In this document: positions 36,313 through 44,303 of the stretch, piece after piece | Numbering within the stretch: the stretch's first letter is position 1 | Layout of the letters: each line of letters starts with the position of its first letter | The notes under the pieces: model-generated | Told to the model about the DNA's origin: nothing | Seen by the model: only the letters and a program-made list of their open reading frames with translations | Database searches by the model: none | Source: Loktanella sp. Alg231-35 | Lineage (GTDB): Bacteria; Pseudomonadota; Alphaproteobacteria; Rhodobacterales; Rhodobacteraceae | DNA length: 64,000 nucleotides | Assembly (NCBI RefSeq): GCF_900143545.1 | Contig: NZ_FREV01000001.1 | Span: forward strand, 248,001 to 312,000 | Direction of reading: 5' to 3' | Translations under genes and position numbers: made by a program

Positions 36313-37038
36313 ATGCTGAAGGAACTACTTGTTTGTCTGGCCTTTGCAGGGTCGTCAGCAATGGCGCAGGACAAATCCTTTACGTTGCAAAGCCCGTCGG
36401 CATTGACTGATACGGGGCTTTTGAACCACATATTGCCGCGTTTCTCATTAAAGACTGGCATCCGCATTACCTTATCAGAGGACGAAGGCATCGCCGCATT
36501 TGGTCCCGACGGTGATCCTGTGTTCCGGCAAGGCGACACGATCTGGCACTTTCGCAACTCCGAGAATGACAACACCCAAGCCTTCTATGATTGGCTGACT
36601 TCTGACGTCGGCAAGCGGACGGTTGAAGGCTTCACGCCAGACGAGGGTGTGCCTTTCAGCGCGGATGTGAGCGTTCAAGTTGCTGCAGTGGTCGTGGCAT
36701 TGACGGGTGATGCGGTTCTTGGTGAAGACGTCAGCCTGTCGCGTTGCGGCCGTTGCCATGTGGTGAACGACAGCAATCGCATGAACGCCATCGGATCGAC
36801 CCCATCGTTTGCCCTGATGCGGAGTTTCTCCGATTGGGAGGGGCGGTTTCAAACGTTCTATCTGCTAAGGCCGCACGCAGCCTTTACGCAGGTGAAGGAC
36901 GTCACAGACCCGTTTCCGGACAACCTGCCTTCCCCGATCGCACCAATAGAGGTCACGCTGGATGAAATTGACGCGATTGTTGCCTATGTCGGCACGATTG
37001 CCCCGGCGGATTTGGGTGGTCCGATACAGTCTCAGTGA
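36313..37038 (+). CDS. Shortened TupA-like domain fused to a c-type cytochrome
   Basis: 241 residues with signal peptide MLKELLVCLAFAGSSAMAQ; ATG 36313 sits 8 bases behind GAGGGGGGC. Residues about 22-60 (SALTDTGLLNHILPRFSLKTGI) match the N-terminus of tungstate-binding proteins, and about 78-110 (AFYDWLTSDVGKRTVEGF) match their C-terminal segment. The roughly 130 residues between these in TupA are missing. The C-terminal third carries one CGRCH heme site (Cys145, Cys148, His149) with HVVNDSNRMNAIGSTPSF behind it. A Met-Pro axial motif is not evident; His in RPHAAF could serve. The frame is intact, so it does not look like a pseudogene. Possibly a periplasmic electron-transfer or metal sensor protein linked to formate dehydrogenase. 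Confidence 0.72.
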   Translation: MLKELLVCLAFAGSSAMAQDKSFTLQSPSALTDTGLLNHILPRFSLKTGIRITLSEDEGIAAFGPDGDPVFRQGDTIWHFRNSENDNTQAFYDWLTSDVGKRTVEGFTPDEGVPFSADVSVQVAAVVVALTGDAVLGEDVSLSRCGRCHVVNDSNRMNAIGSTPSFALMRSFSDWEGRFQTFYLLRPHAAFTQVKDVTDPFPDNLPSPIAPIEVTLDEIDAIVAYVGTIAPADLGGPIQSQ

Positions 37039-38975
37039 TCTTTGCGCTTTGACAGGTAGTCATCCGTCGTGCGTGGCTTTGGCCGCTCTGACCCCTGAAA
37101 CGGATTGTCAGTTGAATGGAACTGCGACTGAATTCGGCAGTTGTCGCACATCTGGATCATCTTTGCTGCTTGGGTGGTCGCAAACATCGCGTGCTTGCCG
37201 GCAAGTTTCTCGGTGATCTTTTCAACCGTTGATTTCGACCCGAACAGCGCACCACACTCTACACAGGCAAAGGGTTCTTCCTCGTGCAAGACGACTTCGG
37301 ACAGGGACGCTGCTGTCAGGTTCAGTTGGGGCTGCAGCGTTATCGCCTTTTCCGGGCAGATGTTGCTGCACAGGCCGCACTGTAGGCACGCATCCTCTTG
37401 AAAGCGCAGTTGCGGCATGTCGCTGTTGTCGCCAAGCGCACCCGATGGGCAAAGCGAGACGCAAGACAGACACAGTGTGCAAGCGTCTGGATCCAAGACA
37501 ACAGTACCATAAGGTGCGCCATCTGGCAGGGTGATGACCTCTGCATCAGGTTGCAGTGTCTTGGCCGACAAGCGGGCAACCTGACGGCGGCTACCTAACG
37601 GTAAAATCGGGTCACAGCCGACCATATCGGGCGCGGCTGATAGCGCATCCACCATCGCGTCGGGATCGGGTACAAAGATCATTGCAACAGCGTCACCACC
37701 AGCGACAGCTTTCGCAAGATCCGCCTGTGCCATCAACACATCCACCTCAGTGTTCGGAGACATCAGGATGTCCACATGCCCAAAGCCACACGCAAGCGCT
37801 GCGAGCATTTCGGCATGCCCAAAACCCGACAAAGCGTCGGTTTCAAACGGAATGACATCCGCAGGTAACCCCCGCCCAAAACGCGCAGCAAGAGAGATCA
37901 TTTCGTGCCCGTGGGTTGCATCATGGACCAGCAACCGTGGCGTGCCGCCACCCGCTTTGCGGTAGGTACTGGCCAGCGTGTTGAGGCGTTGAAAGATCGT
38001 GTCGACAGGTGGCGCATCATAGGAAATCGCACCAGATGGGCACACCGCCGCGCATGACCCGCAGCCAGCACAAATCATCGGATCAATCGCGACATGTTCA
38101 CCTGCCGAAGTGATTGCACCAGTTGGGCAGACATTCAGGCAATTGGAGCAGGCGGGCTGTTCTGCCCTGCTGTGTGCGCAAGCCGAGGTTTCCAATTTGA
38201 CGTAAAGCGGTTTTTCAAATGTGCCGACAATCTGGGCTGCGTCAAAAACGACCCGCGCAATTGAAGGGGCATGTCCGGGGTCAGCGCGCAGATACCCTTC
38301 GCGTTTTTCGTGCGCAGGAAACAATGGCTTTGCTCCGCTAAGATCTACCAATATGTCGCAATGCGACACTGCGCCATTTTTCGGACCAGTCAGCGAAAAT
38401 GCACCCCGACCGCCAAGAACAACTTGCTGTAATTCATCAATCTTTACGGAAAACCCGCCGAGTGCGCCGGATGCCTGACGCAGCTTGCCAATCACGCAGT
38501 CAAATCGGCGATCAGCGGGGATATCCTCGGCTGTATCGAGCAAAACCGTGACGGCAAGGGTCTCACATAGATCGCCTGCGGCGGCCAAAGCCGCAGCGCC
38601 CCCTACAATCAGGCAAGTGCCTTCTGAAATGACGTCAACGGATTTGCCCATCGGGAATGTCAGCGCAGCCTCTGCTGCTAGGGCCGCCATCTTGGCAGGG
38701 GCAGGGTTTTCGCCCCAGCCGGCGCGGTCGCGAATGTCGACAAAGCCGGGGCTGTCAGTATCAAGTTCCTGTGCCAGCCCCTCGAAGATTCGCCGTTCCT
38801 GCTGGCAGGCCATGATCACATCACCGGCCTTGATCTCCGCTGCGGCGGCGTCGATCTGATCGGTGCAAAGCGACGTGTAGACCTTTGAACAGGCCAGACC
38901 ACTTGCCTTGGAGATCAGGTCAGGATCAATTGTCTGGCTGCCCAGACAATCGCAAAGAACAAGCTTTTTCGGCAT
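37032..38975 (-). CDS. Cytoplasmic-type protein with four 4Fe-4S cluster motifs
   Basis: 647 residues from ATG 38975. Cysteine sets: CSNCLNVCP and CAGCGSCAAVCP near residues 283-315, and CTLCLSCVSLCP and CLQCGLCSNICP near 500-545. A further CVECGALF plus CDNC lie near the C-terminus, and CDCLGSQ near the N-terminus. Between the pairs is an Rossmann-like region with LLVHDATHGHEMI. It resembles HdrA/ferredoxin-type electron distributors seen beside Rhodobacterales formate dehydrogenases. It diverges from the fdh operon and overlaps the cytochrome fusion gene by 7 bases at the 3' ends. Probably moves electrons from formate oxidation into the cytoplasmic pool; inference. Confidence 0.85.
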   Translation of the reverse strand: MPKKLVLCDCLGSQTIDPDLISKASGLACSKVYTSLCTDQIDAAAAEIKAGDVIMACQQERRIFEGLAQELDTDSPGFVDIRDRAGWGENPAPAKMAALAAEAALTFPMGKSVDVISEGTCLIVGGAAALAAAGDLCETLAVTVLLDTAEDIPADRRFDCVIGKLRQASGALGGFSVKIDELQQVVLGGRGAFSLTGPKNGAVSHCDILVDLSGAKPLFPAHEKREGYLRADPGHAPSIARVVFDAAQIVGTFEKPLYVKLETSACAHSRAEQPACSNCLNVCPTGAITSAGEHVAIDPMICAGCGSCAAVCPSGAISYDAPPVDTIFQRLNTLASTYRKAGGGTPRLLVHDATHGHEMISLAARFGRGLPADVIPFETDALSGFGHAEMLAALACGFGHVDILMSPNTEVDVLMAQADLAKAVAGGDAVAMIFVPDPDAMVDALSAAPDMVGCDPILPLGSRRQVARLSAKTLQPDAEVITLPDGAPYGTVVLDPDACTLCLSCVSLCPSGALGDNSDMPQLRFQEDACLQCGLCSNICPEKAITLQPQLNLTAASLSEVVLHEEEPFACVECGALFGSKSTVEKITEKLAGKHAMFATTQAAKMIQMCDNCRIQSQFHSTDNPFQGSERPKPRTTDDYLSKRKDH

Positions 38976-39132
38976 CTCTACTCCAACCGTACGGGCTGTG
39001 AACTGCGGCCCAAGTGTCACGCTAGCCGCGATTCTGTCGCGCCGTAAACCAGATTTTCTGTGCTGACATCGGCTGGTGCTCAATGCTGCAACTGCAAATC
39101 CGCACTGTCAGGTTTTCAGCCAAGAGCATCAT

Positions 39133-39144
39133 TTACGCGCGTAA
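39133..39144. promoter_or_regulatory. 12-bp palindrome TTACGCGCGTAA
   Basis: Perfect 12-bp palindrome in the fdh divergent region. The length suits a dimeric helix-turn-helix regulator. No cognate regulator is encoded nearby. Confidence 0.35.
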
Positions 39145-39153
39145 CACTTCATT

Positions 39154-39181
39154 TTTCCGCCAGAAGTTGACCTAGCGGAAA
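39154..39181. promoter_or_regulatory. 7-bp inverted repeat TTTCCGC-N14-GCGGAAA
   Basis: Perfect 7-bp arms separated by 14 bases that include TTGACC (39167-39172), a -35-like hexamer without a matching -10. It could be a regulator site over a promoter. Confidence 0.3.
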
Positions 39182-39247
39182 TGCGGCAACGCAGCATCCC
39201 GAAATGTGATCGCGCCCAGGAAAGTTTTTCCTTTGAGAATGCCTTGA

Positions 39248-39269
39248 ATTCGGGCAGCATTCGGGCAGC
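39248..39269. repeat. Tandem 11-bp direct repeat ATTCGGGCAGC x2
   Basis: Two exact copies of ATTCGGGCAGC directly adjacent (39248-39258 and 39259-39269), ending 18 bases before the first start codon of the fdh operon. One helical turn spacing would place a protein on the same DNA face twice. Confidence 0.85.
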
Positions 39270-39275
39270 CAGAGG

Positions 39276-39288
39276 ATATAGTCTATAT
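39276..39288. promoter_or_regulatory. Inverted repeat between ribosome-binding site and TTG start of DUF3305
   Basis: ATATAG-T-CTATAT, perfect arms, running from the end of AGAGGA to the first base of the TTG codon. As DNA it could be an operator; with a one-base centre it is unlikely to fold as an RNA hairpin. Confidence 0.4.
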
Positions 39289-39851
39289 TGAATCAAGCTA
39301 TCACCACTTCTATTGCGATGCCGCTTGGCGTTGTTATCCGGCGCACCCCCGGTGTCACGCGCTGGGCGCGACATGTGTGGAAAGCGGTGGCCGTTTTGCC
39401 GGGTGCTCCGTCCGCAAACTGGAAAGAAATGCGCCGCGATGGGGATGCAGTAGAGTATCACGCGGCGACCCTGACGCTTGAACTGTTCCGCACCGATACC
39501 GAAGCCTATTTGCAGGGGTTATCCTCTCAGGCACCGGCGATTTATGTGGTGATGCGGGAAAGCGATACCGAAAATCCGCTTGATGTAACCCTTGTGACCG
39601 CTTCACCCTACGAGGCGCAGGACTACGCAGACACTGGTGAAGAGCTGGTCGAGAAGGTTCCAATGCCAGACGGCCTAGTCGCATGGATTCGTGATTTCAT
39701 CACGCTGCACCATGAGGATGAAGTGTTTGTAAAGCGCCGCCGCAACAAGGCCCGCGTTGATCAGGTGCAAGATGGGATAGGTGATGCCCGTATCCGGCAG
39801 ACCGCAGACGTTTATCGCGCACCCGCAACCCGCAAGGGGGTGCTGCATTGA
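39288..39851 (+). CDS. DUF3305 domain protein of the formate dehydrogenase operon
   Basis: 187 residues. The family core is visible in MPLGVVIRRTPGVTRWARHVWKAV, ELFRTDTEAYLQGL, PAIYVVMRE and TASPYEAQDY. DUF3305 genes are found with formate dehydrogenases and probably help maturation of the enzyme; the mechanism is unknown. Start TTG at 39288 behind AGAGGA. The stop overlaps the next TTG start (TTGA). Confidence 0.88.
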   Translation: MNQAITTSIAMPLGVVIRRTPGVTRWARHVWKAVAVLPGAPSANWKEMRRDGDAVEYHAATLTLELFRTDTEAYLQGLSSQAPAIYVVMRESDTENPLDVTLVTASPYEAQDYADTGEELVEKVPMPDGLVAWIRDFITLHHEDEVFVKRRRNKARVDQVQDGIGDARIRQTADVYRAPATRKGVLH

Positions 39852-40456
39852 ATAAGCCCGCTGATTTCTGGTCGCGCCGTCGTAATGCTGTCTTGGAAGA
39901 GACTGCTTCAGAGAGTGCTGTGCTCGAAGCAGAGGCCATCGCGCAAGAACATGCAGCTTTGGAAGATCTCAGCGAAGCGGAAGTCCTGGAAAGGCTTGAT
40001 CTGCCCAATCCCGATACCTTGAAACAAGGCGACGATTTCAGCGCGTTCATGGCAAAAGCCGTGCCAGAGGCGATCCGCCGCCGTGCCTTGCGCACATTGT
40101 GGCGTTCAAACCCAGTGCTGGCCAACGTCGATATGCTGGTCGATTACGGTGAAGACTTTACCGATAGCGCGATGGTCGTTGAAAACATGCAGACCGCCTA
40201 TCAGGTCGGCAAAGGTATGTTGAAGCATATCGAAGAGATGGCGCGTCAGGCCGCCGAGAAAGAAAACCCTGCCGCTGTCGAGGATGATGTTGACGGGGAA
40301 GAGGACGAACCAGCGGTTGCCGCACCTGAAGAGGCCGAACCTATCGCCGCGACTGCGTTGAACCCAGAACACGGCCCTTCTGACCCGGACGTTGAAGACG
40401 TTGAAGTAACCTATGCACCCCGCCGCATGACATTTCAGATTGAGGAGACAGCGTGA
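39848..40456 (+). CDS. DUF3306 domain protein of the formate dehydrogenase operon
   Basis: 202 residues. The N-terminal core ADFWSRRRNAVLEE, LEDLSEAEVLERLDLPNPDTL and PEAIRRRALRTLWRSNPVLAN is the DUF3306 signature. The C-terminal 70 residues are acidic and low in complexity. TTG start inside the DUF3305 stop; GTG of torD inside its own stop. This chain of weak start codons with overlaps suggests strict coupled, low-level translation of the accessory proteins. Confidence 0.88.
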   Translation: MNKPADFWSRRRNAVLEETASESAVLEAEAIAQEHAALEDLSEAEVLERLDLPNPDTLKQGDDFSAFMAKAVPEAIRRRALRTLWRSNPVLANVDMLVDYGEDFTDSAMVVENMQTAYQVGKGMLKHIEEMARQAAEKENPAAVEDDVDGEEDEPAVAAPEEAEPIAATALNPEHGPSDPDVEDVEVTYAPRRMTFQIEETA

Positions 40457-41058
40457 ACCTAGCTGCCGATATCACTGTGGTTCCCGAAGATCGGCTACGC
40501 GCTGATCTTTATAACTTCTTGGGGTTGTTGCTATCGGGGCCGCCTGACCAACTTTTGCTTGATCAATGTGCTGGGCTTTCGGGGGACGATACCGAACTTG
40601 GCAAAGCAACAGCCGCGCTTTCGCGTGTCGCCAAAGCATCCAAACCGGCGCGTGTTCAATCCGAGTTCAACGCGTTGTTCATCGGTTTGGGCCGTGGAGA
40701 ACTGCTGCCTTACGCCAGCTATTACCTGACGGGGTTCCTGAACGAAAAGCCGCTGGCTGCGTTGCGCGCCGACATGCTTGCCGAAGGGATGACCCGCGCC
40801 GACAACGTGTTCGAGCCTGAAGATAATATCGCATCATTGATGGAGATGATGGGAGGAATGATCGTCGGTCGATTCCGTGATCCGGCGACCTTGGACGTTC
40901 AAAAAGCGTTTTTTAACAAGCATATCGCCCCATGGGCGGGCCACTTTTTTGCCGACCTCGAAGCGGCAAAGAATTCGATCCTCTATGCATCCATCGGAAC
41001 CATGGGCAAGACATTTATGGAGATCGAACGCGAAGCGTTCAGAATGACAGCAGGGTAG
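40453..41058 (+). CDS. TorD-family redox enzyme maturation chaperone
   Basis: 201 residues, all-helical. Seen: LRADLYNFLGLLLSGPPDQ, SEFNALFIGLGRGELLPYAS, YLTGFLNEKPLAALRADM and the E-P-E-D-N segment before IASLMEMMGGMI. TorD-like proteins bind Tat signal peptides and help cofactor insertion into molybdo- or tungsto-enzymes, here most likely FdhA. GTG start overlapping DUF3306. Confidence 0.93.
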   Translation: MNLAADITVVPEDRLRADLYNFLGLLLSGPPDQLLLDQCAGLSGDDTELGKATAALSRVAKASKPARVQSEFNALFIGLGRGELLPYASYYLTGFLNEKPLAALRADMLAEGMTRADNVFEPEDNIASLMEMMGGMIVGRFRDPATLDVQKAFFNKHIAPWAGHFFADLEAAKNSILYASIGTMGKTFMEIEREAFRMTAG

Positions 41059-41115
41059 CGCCCTGCCGTAAACCGGTGGGGATGCCCGCCAAAAACAGGA
41101 AGGGGGAGACATCCC

Positions 41116-41298
41116 ATGACCAAGAAACCCGAAGGCGCAAGCCGCCGCGATTTTCTGAAACTTGCAGGCACGACTGCGCCCGTTGCTGCGGTTGCTTTGA
41201 CAGCGACGTCAGCCGAGGCCGAGCCGGTCGATCTGACCTCTGAGAAGATGCAAGACACAGCACATACACGGGCCTACCTCGAAAGCGCCAAGTTCTAG
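41116..41298 (+). CDS. Small Tat-signal protein of the formate dehydrogenase locus (FdhX-like)
   Basis: 60 residues. A twin-arginine signal ASRRDFLKLAGTTAPVAAVAL occupies most of the first half; the mature part would be only about 25 residues. It matches the small 'formate dehydrogenase region TAT target' type. Preceded by AGGAAGGGGGAG. A 6-bp inverted repeat GGGATG/CATCCC flanks that ribosome-binding site. Probably a small subunit or assembly factor exported with FdhA. Confidence 0.88.
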   Translation: MTKKPEGASRRDFLKLAGTTAPVAAVALTATSAEAEPVDLTSEKMQDTAHTRAYLESAKF

Positions 41299-41300
41299 GC

Positions 41301-41352
41301 GTGACGTTGATGATCTGACGTCGCGGGGCCGCATGACCCTGATCAACGTCAC
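41301..41352 (+). promoter_or_regulatory. 11-bp inverted repeat between the Tat peptide gene and fdhA
   Basis: GTGACGTTGAT (41301-41311) and ATCAACGTCAC (41342-41352) are perfect reverse complements separated by 30 bases. The repeat begins three bases after the stop of the small Tat gene and ends before the fdhA ribosome-binding site AAGGGAGGAA. As RNA it would form a stem with a large loop; there is no T-run, so processing or stability control is more likely than termination. Confidence 0.6.
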
Positions 41353-41395
41353 AAAAGAACTCGCCCGAGCTTTGGGCACCAAGGGAGGAAATGAG

Positions 41396-44290
41396 ATGCT
41401 AAAGAAAAAGACCAACGGGGTTGCACGACGCTCCCAGCGGACCGGCATCCTGTCAGATGTGGCAGAGAAATCCGTTGACCGCCGCGCGTTTTTGCGTGGC
41501 TCCGGACTTGCCGTCGGTGGATTGACCGCGATTGTAGCAACTGGCGGGGCCGTCGCGCCGGCAGCCGCGCAAACAGCATCGACCGTTGTTGAGACTGTCA
41601 AATCGGTCTGCACGCACTGTTCGGTTGGCTGTACAGTCATCGCAGAGGTTTCAAACGGCGTTTGGACAGGGCAAGAGCCCGGTTGGGACAGCCCGTTCAA
41701 CCTAGGTGCCCACTGTGCAAAAGGTGCTGCTGTCCGCGAACACGCCCATGGTGAACGTCGCCTGAAGTATCCCATGAAAAAGGAAAACGGCGAGTGGGTT
41801 AGGGTTTCTTGGGAGCAAGCCATCGACGAGATCGGTGATGGCATGATGAACATCCGCGAAGAAAGCGGACCGGATTCAGTCTATTGGCTGGGCTCTGCCA
41901 AACATAACAACGAACAGGCCTATCTGTTCCGCAAGTTTGCAGCTTATTGGGGCACAAATAACGTCGATCACCAAGCGCGGATTTGTCACTCAACCACCGT
42001 GGCCGGCGTGGCGAATACATGGGGCTATGGCGCCATGACAAATAGCTACAATGACATCCACAATTCCAAGGCGATCTTTGTGATCGGTGGCAACCCCGCA
42101 GAAGCGCACCCTGTATCACTGCTGCATTTGCTAAAGGCGAAAGAGCAAAACAACGCACCGCTGATTGTTTGCGATCCGCGCTTCACGCGGACGGCGGCGC
42201 ATGCTGATGAATATGTGCGCTTCCGTCCCGGCACCGATGTGGCGCTGGTTTGGGGCATCTTGTGGCATGTCTTTGAAAATGGCTGGGAAGATCAGGAATT
42301 CATCCGCACGCGCGTATGGGGCATGGACCAAATCAAGGAAGAAGTTGCGCGTTGGACACCGGAAGAGGTGGAGCGCGTCACTGGTACGCCCGGCTCTCAA
42401 CTGCGTCGCGTCGCGCGCACGATGGTCAACAACCGTCCCGGCACCGTGATTTGGTGTATGGGCGGCACGCAGCACACCAACGGCAACAACAACACGCGTG
42501 CGTATTGCGTCTTGCAGCTGGCCCTTGGAAACATGGGAACCAGCGGGGGTGGCACAAACATTTTCCGTGGTCACGACAACGTGCAGGGTGCAACGGACCT
42601 TGGCGTTCTGTCGCACACATTGCCCGGTTACTATGGCCTGTCCGCAGGTGCTTGGGCCCACTGGGGCCGCGTATGGGAAGAGGATGGCGATTGGCTCAAG
42701 GCTCAGTTCGCACCCGGTGAGAACGATGCCGACGGCAACCCAACGTCCTTGCAGAACCTAACCGGCATCCCCGTCAGTCGTTGGATTGACGGTGTTCTGG
42801 AAGACCCTGAAAACATGGATAACCCCAACAAGGTGCGGGCCATGGTGCTTTGGGGCCATGCGCCAAACTCGCAGACCCGCATGAAGGAAATGAAAACCGC
42901 GATGGAAGAGCTTGATATGCTTGTCGTCGTGGATCCATATCCGACAGTGTCCGCAGTTTTGCATGACAGGACGGATGGGGTCTATCTGCTGCCTGCATGT
43001 ACGCAGTTCGAAACACGTGGCTCTGTGACCGCATCGAACCGCTCGCTACAGTGGCGCGATAAGGTGGTTGATCCGCTGTTTGAATCGCTTCCTGATGAGG
43101 TCATCATGGCCAAGTTTGCCAACAAGTTTGGCTGGGCCGATCGTCTGTTCCGCAATATCGAGATGGAAGACGACGAAACACCTGTCGTCGAAAGCATCAC
43201 CGAAGAGTTCAACCGCGGCATGTGGACTATTGGCTACACGGGCCAAAGCCCGGAGCGGATCAAAATGCATATGGCCAACCAGCATACGTTTGACCGCACT
43301 ACATTGCGGGCAAATGGTGGCCCGGCCGATGGTGACTATTACGGGCTGCCATGGCCAAGTTGGGGCACAGCAGAGATGAACCACCCCGGCACGCCGAACC
43401 TTTATGACATGTCCAAACGTGTGTCTGAGGGTGGCCTGACGTTCCGCGCCCGCTTTGGCGTTGAACGTGATGGTGACAACCTGCTGGCCGAGGGTGTTGC
43501 ATCGTTGGATTCGGATATTCAGGATGGATACCCGGAATTCACCATGCAAATGCTGATGGACCTCGGTTGGGATGGTGAGCTGACCGCTGATGAGCGTGCA
43601 ACAATCGACGCCATTGCAGGACCGAAGACCAATTGGAAGACCGACCTTTCGGGAGGTATCCAGCGTGTTGCAATCGCCCACGAAATGGCACCCTTCGGGA
43701 ATGCAAAAGCCCGTGCAGTTGTCTGGACCTTCCCGGATCCGGTGCCACTCCACCGCGAGCCGCTTTATACCAACCGACGCGACCTTGTGGCGGACTACCC
43801 AACCTACGAAGACCGCAAGTTCTATCGTTTGCCGACCATGTATGCCTCGATCCAGAAACAGGATTTCAGCGAGGAATATCCAATGGTGCTGACGTCCGGA
43901 CGATTGGTGGAATACGAGGGTGGTGGCGATGAAAGCCGGTCTAACCCATGGCTTGCCGAACTTCAGCAAGACATGTTCGTTGAGATCAACACCCGTGATG
44001 CCAACAACCTAGGTATCCGTGATGGCACGCAAGTGTGGGTCGAAGGGCCCGAAGGTGCGAAGGTCAAAGTGATGGCCATGATCACGGAACGGGTCGGCGA
44101 AGGAGTGGCGTTCATGCCCTTCCACTTTGGTGGCCACTTTGAAGGCGAAGACCTGCGGGGCAAATACCCTGACGGCGCGGACCCTTACGTATTGGGCGAA
44201 AGCACAAACACCGCGCAGACCTATGGCTATGATTCAGTGACCCAGATGCAAGAGACGAAAGCCACTCTTTGCAAAATCTGGACAGCATAA
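41396..44290 (+). CDS. fdhA: Formate dehydrogenase alpha subunit (Mo/W-bis-MGD, Tat-exported)
   Basis: 964 residues from ATG 41396, chosen because AAGGGAGGAA lies just before it. Tat signal DRRAFLRGSGLAVGGL near residues 26-60. The 4Fe-4S motif is CTHCSVGC..HCAKGA. The active-site ligand is Cys197 in ARICHSTTV, so it is the cysteine and not the selenocysteine form. Later marks: FVIGGNPAEAHPVSLLHLLK, GNMGTSGGGTNIFRGHDN and the C-terminal cofactor domain RLVEYEGGGDESRSNPW. Periplasmic oxidation of formate to CO2. The tupBC genes in the same operon suggest tungsten rather than molybdenum; inference. Confidence 0.96.
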   Translation: MLKKKTNGVARRSQRTGILSDVAEKSVDRRAFLRGSGLAVGGLTAIVATGGAVAPAAAQTASTVVETVKSVCTHCSVGCTVIAEVSNGVWTGQEPGWDSPFNLGAHCAKGAAVREHAHGERRLKYPMKKENGEWVRVSWEQAIDEIGDGMMNIREESGPDSVYWLGSAKHNNEQAYLFRKFAAYWGTNNVDHQARICHSTTVAGVANTWGYGAMTNSYNDIHNSKAIFVIGGNPAEAHPVSLLHLLKAKEQNNAPLIVCDPRFTRTAAHADEYVRFRPGTDVALVWGILWHVFENGWEDQEFIRTRVWGMDQIKEEVARWTPEEVERVTGTPGSQLRRVARTMVNNRPGTVIWCMGGTQHTNGNNNTRAYCVLQLALGNMGTSGGGTNIFRGHDNVQGATDLGVLSHTLPGYYGLSAGAWAHWGRVWEEDGDWLKAQFAPGENDADGNPTSLQNLTGIPVSRWIDGVLEDPENMDNPNKVRAMVLWGHAPNSQTRMKEMKTAMEELDMLVVVDPYPTVSAVLHDRTDGVYLLPACTQFETRGSVTASNRSLQWRDKVVDPLFESLPDEVIMAKFANKFGWADRLFRNIEMEDDETPVVESITEEFNRGMWTIGYTGQSPERIKMHMANQHTFDRTTLRANGGPADGDYYGLPWPSWGTAEMNHPGTPNLYDMSKRVSEGGLTFRARFGVERDGDNLLAEGVASLDSDIQDGYPEFTMQMLMDLGWDGELTADERATIDAIAGPKTNWKTDLSGGIQRVAIAHEMAPFGNAKARAVVWTFPDPVPLHREPLYTNRRDLVADYPTYEDRKFYRLPTMYASIQKQDFSEEYPMVLTSGRLVEYEGGGDESRSNPWLAELQQDMFVEINTRDANNLGIRDGTQVWVEGPEGAKVKVMAMITERVGEGVAFMPFHFGGHFEGEDLRGKYPDGADPYVLGESTNTAQTYGYDSVTQMQETKATLCKIWTA

Positions 44291-44303
44291 GGGAGATTGA
44301 GAA

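Larger units (their letters stand above)
38976..39287. other. Divergent regulatory region of the formate dehydrogenase locus
   Basis: 312 bases without a gene, between the four-cluster Fe-S gene and DUF3305. It holds four palindromic or repeated elements listed separately (39133-39144, 39154-39181, 39248-39269, 39276-39288). No sigma-70 promoter with good spacing could be read. AGAGGA at 39271-39276 is the ribosome-binding site for the TTG start at 39288. Confidence 0.6.

Noticed and set aside
36313-37038. Interpretation of the TupA-cytochrome fusion as a pseudogene
   Set aside because: Signal peptide, reading frame, heme motif and ribosome-binding site are intact; a decayed gene would be expected to show stops or frameshifts.
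43046-43969. Minus-strand frame of 307 codons inside fdhA
   Set aside because: fdhA is complete and conserved here; the frame is a shadow.
41396-44290. Selenocysteine formate dehydrogenase
   Set aside because: The active-site codon is TGT (Cys197); no in-frame TGA is present.
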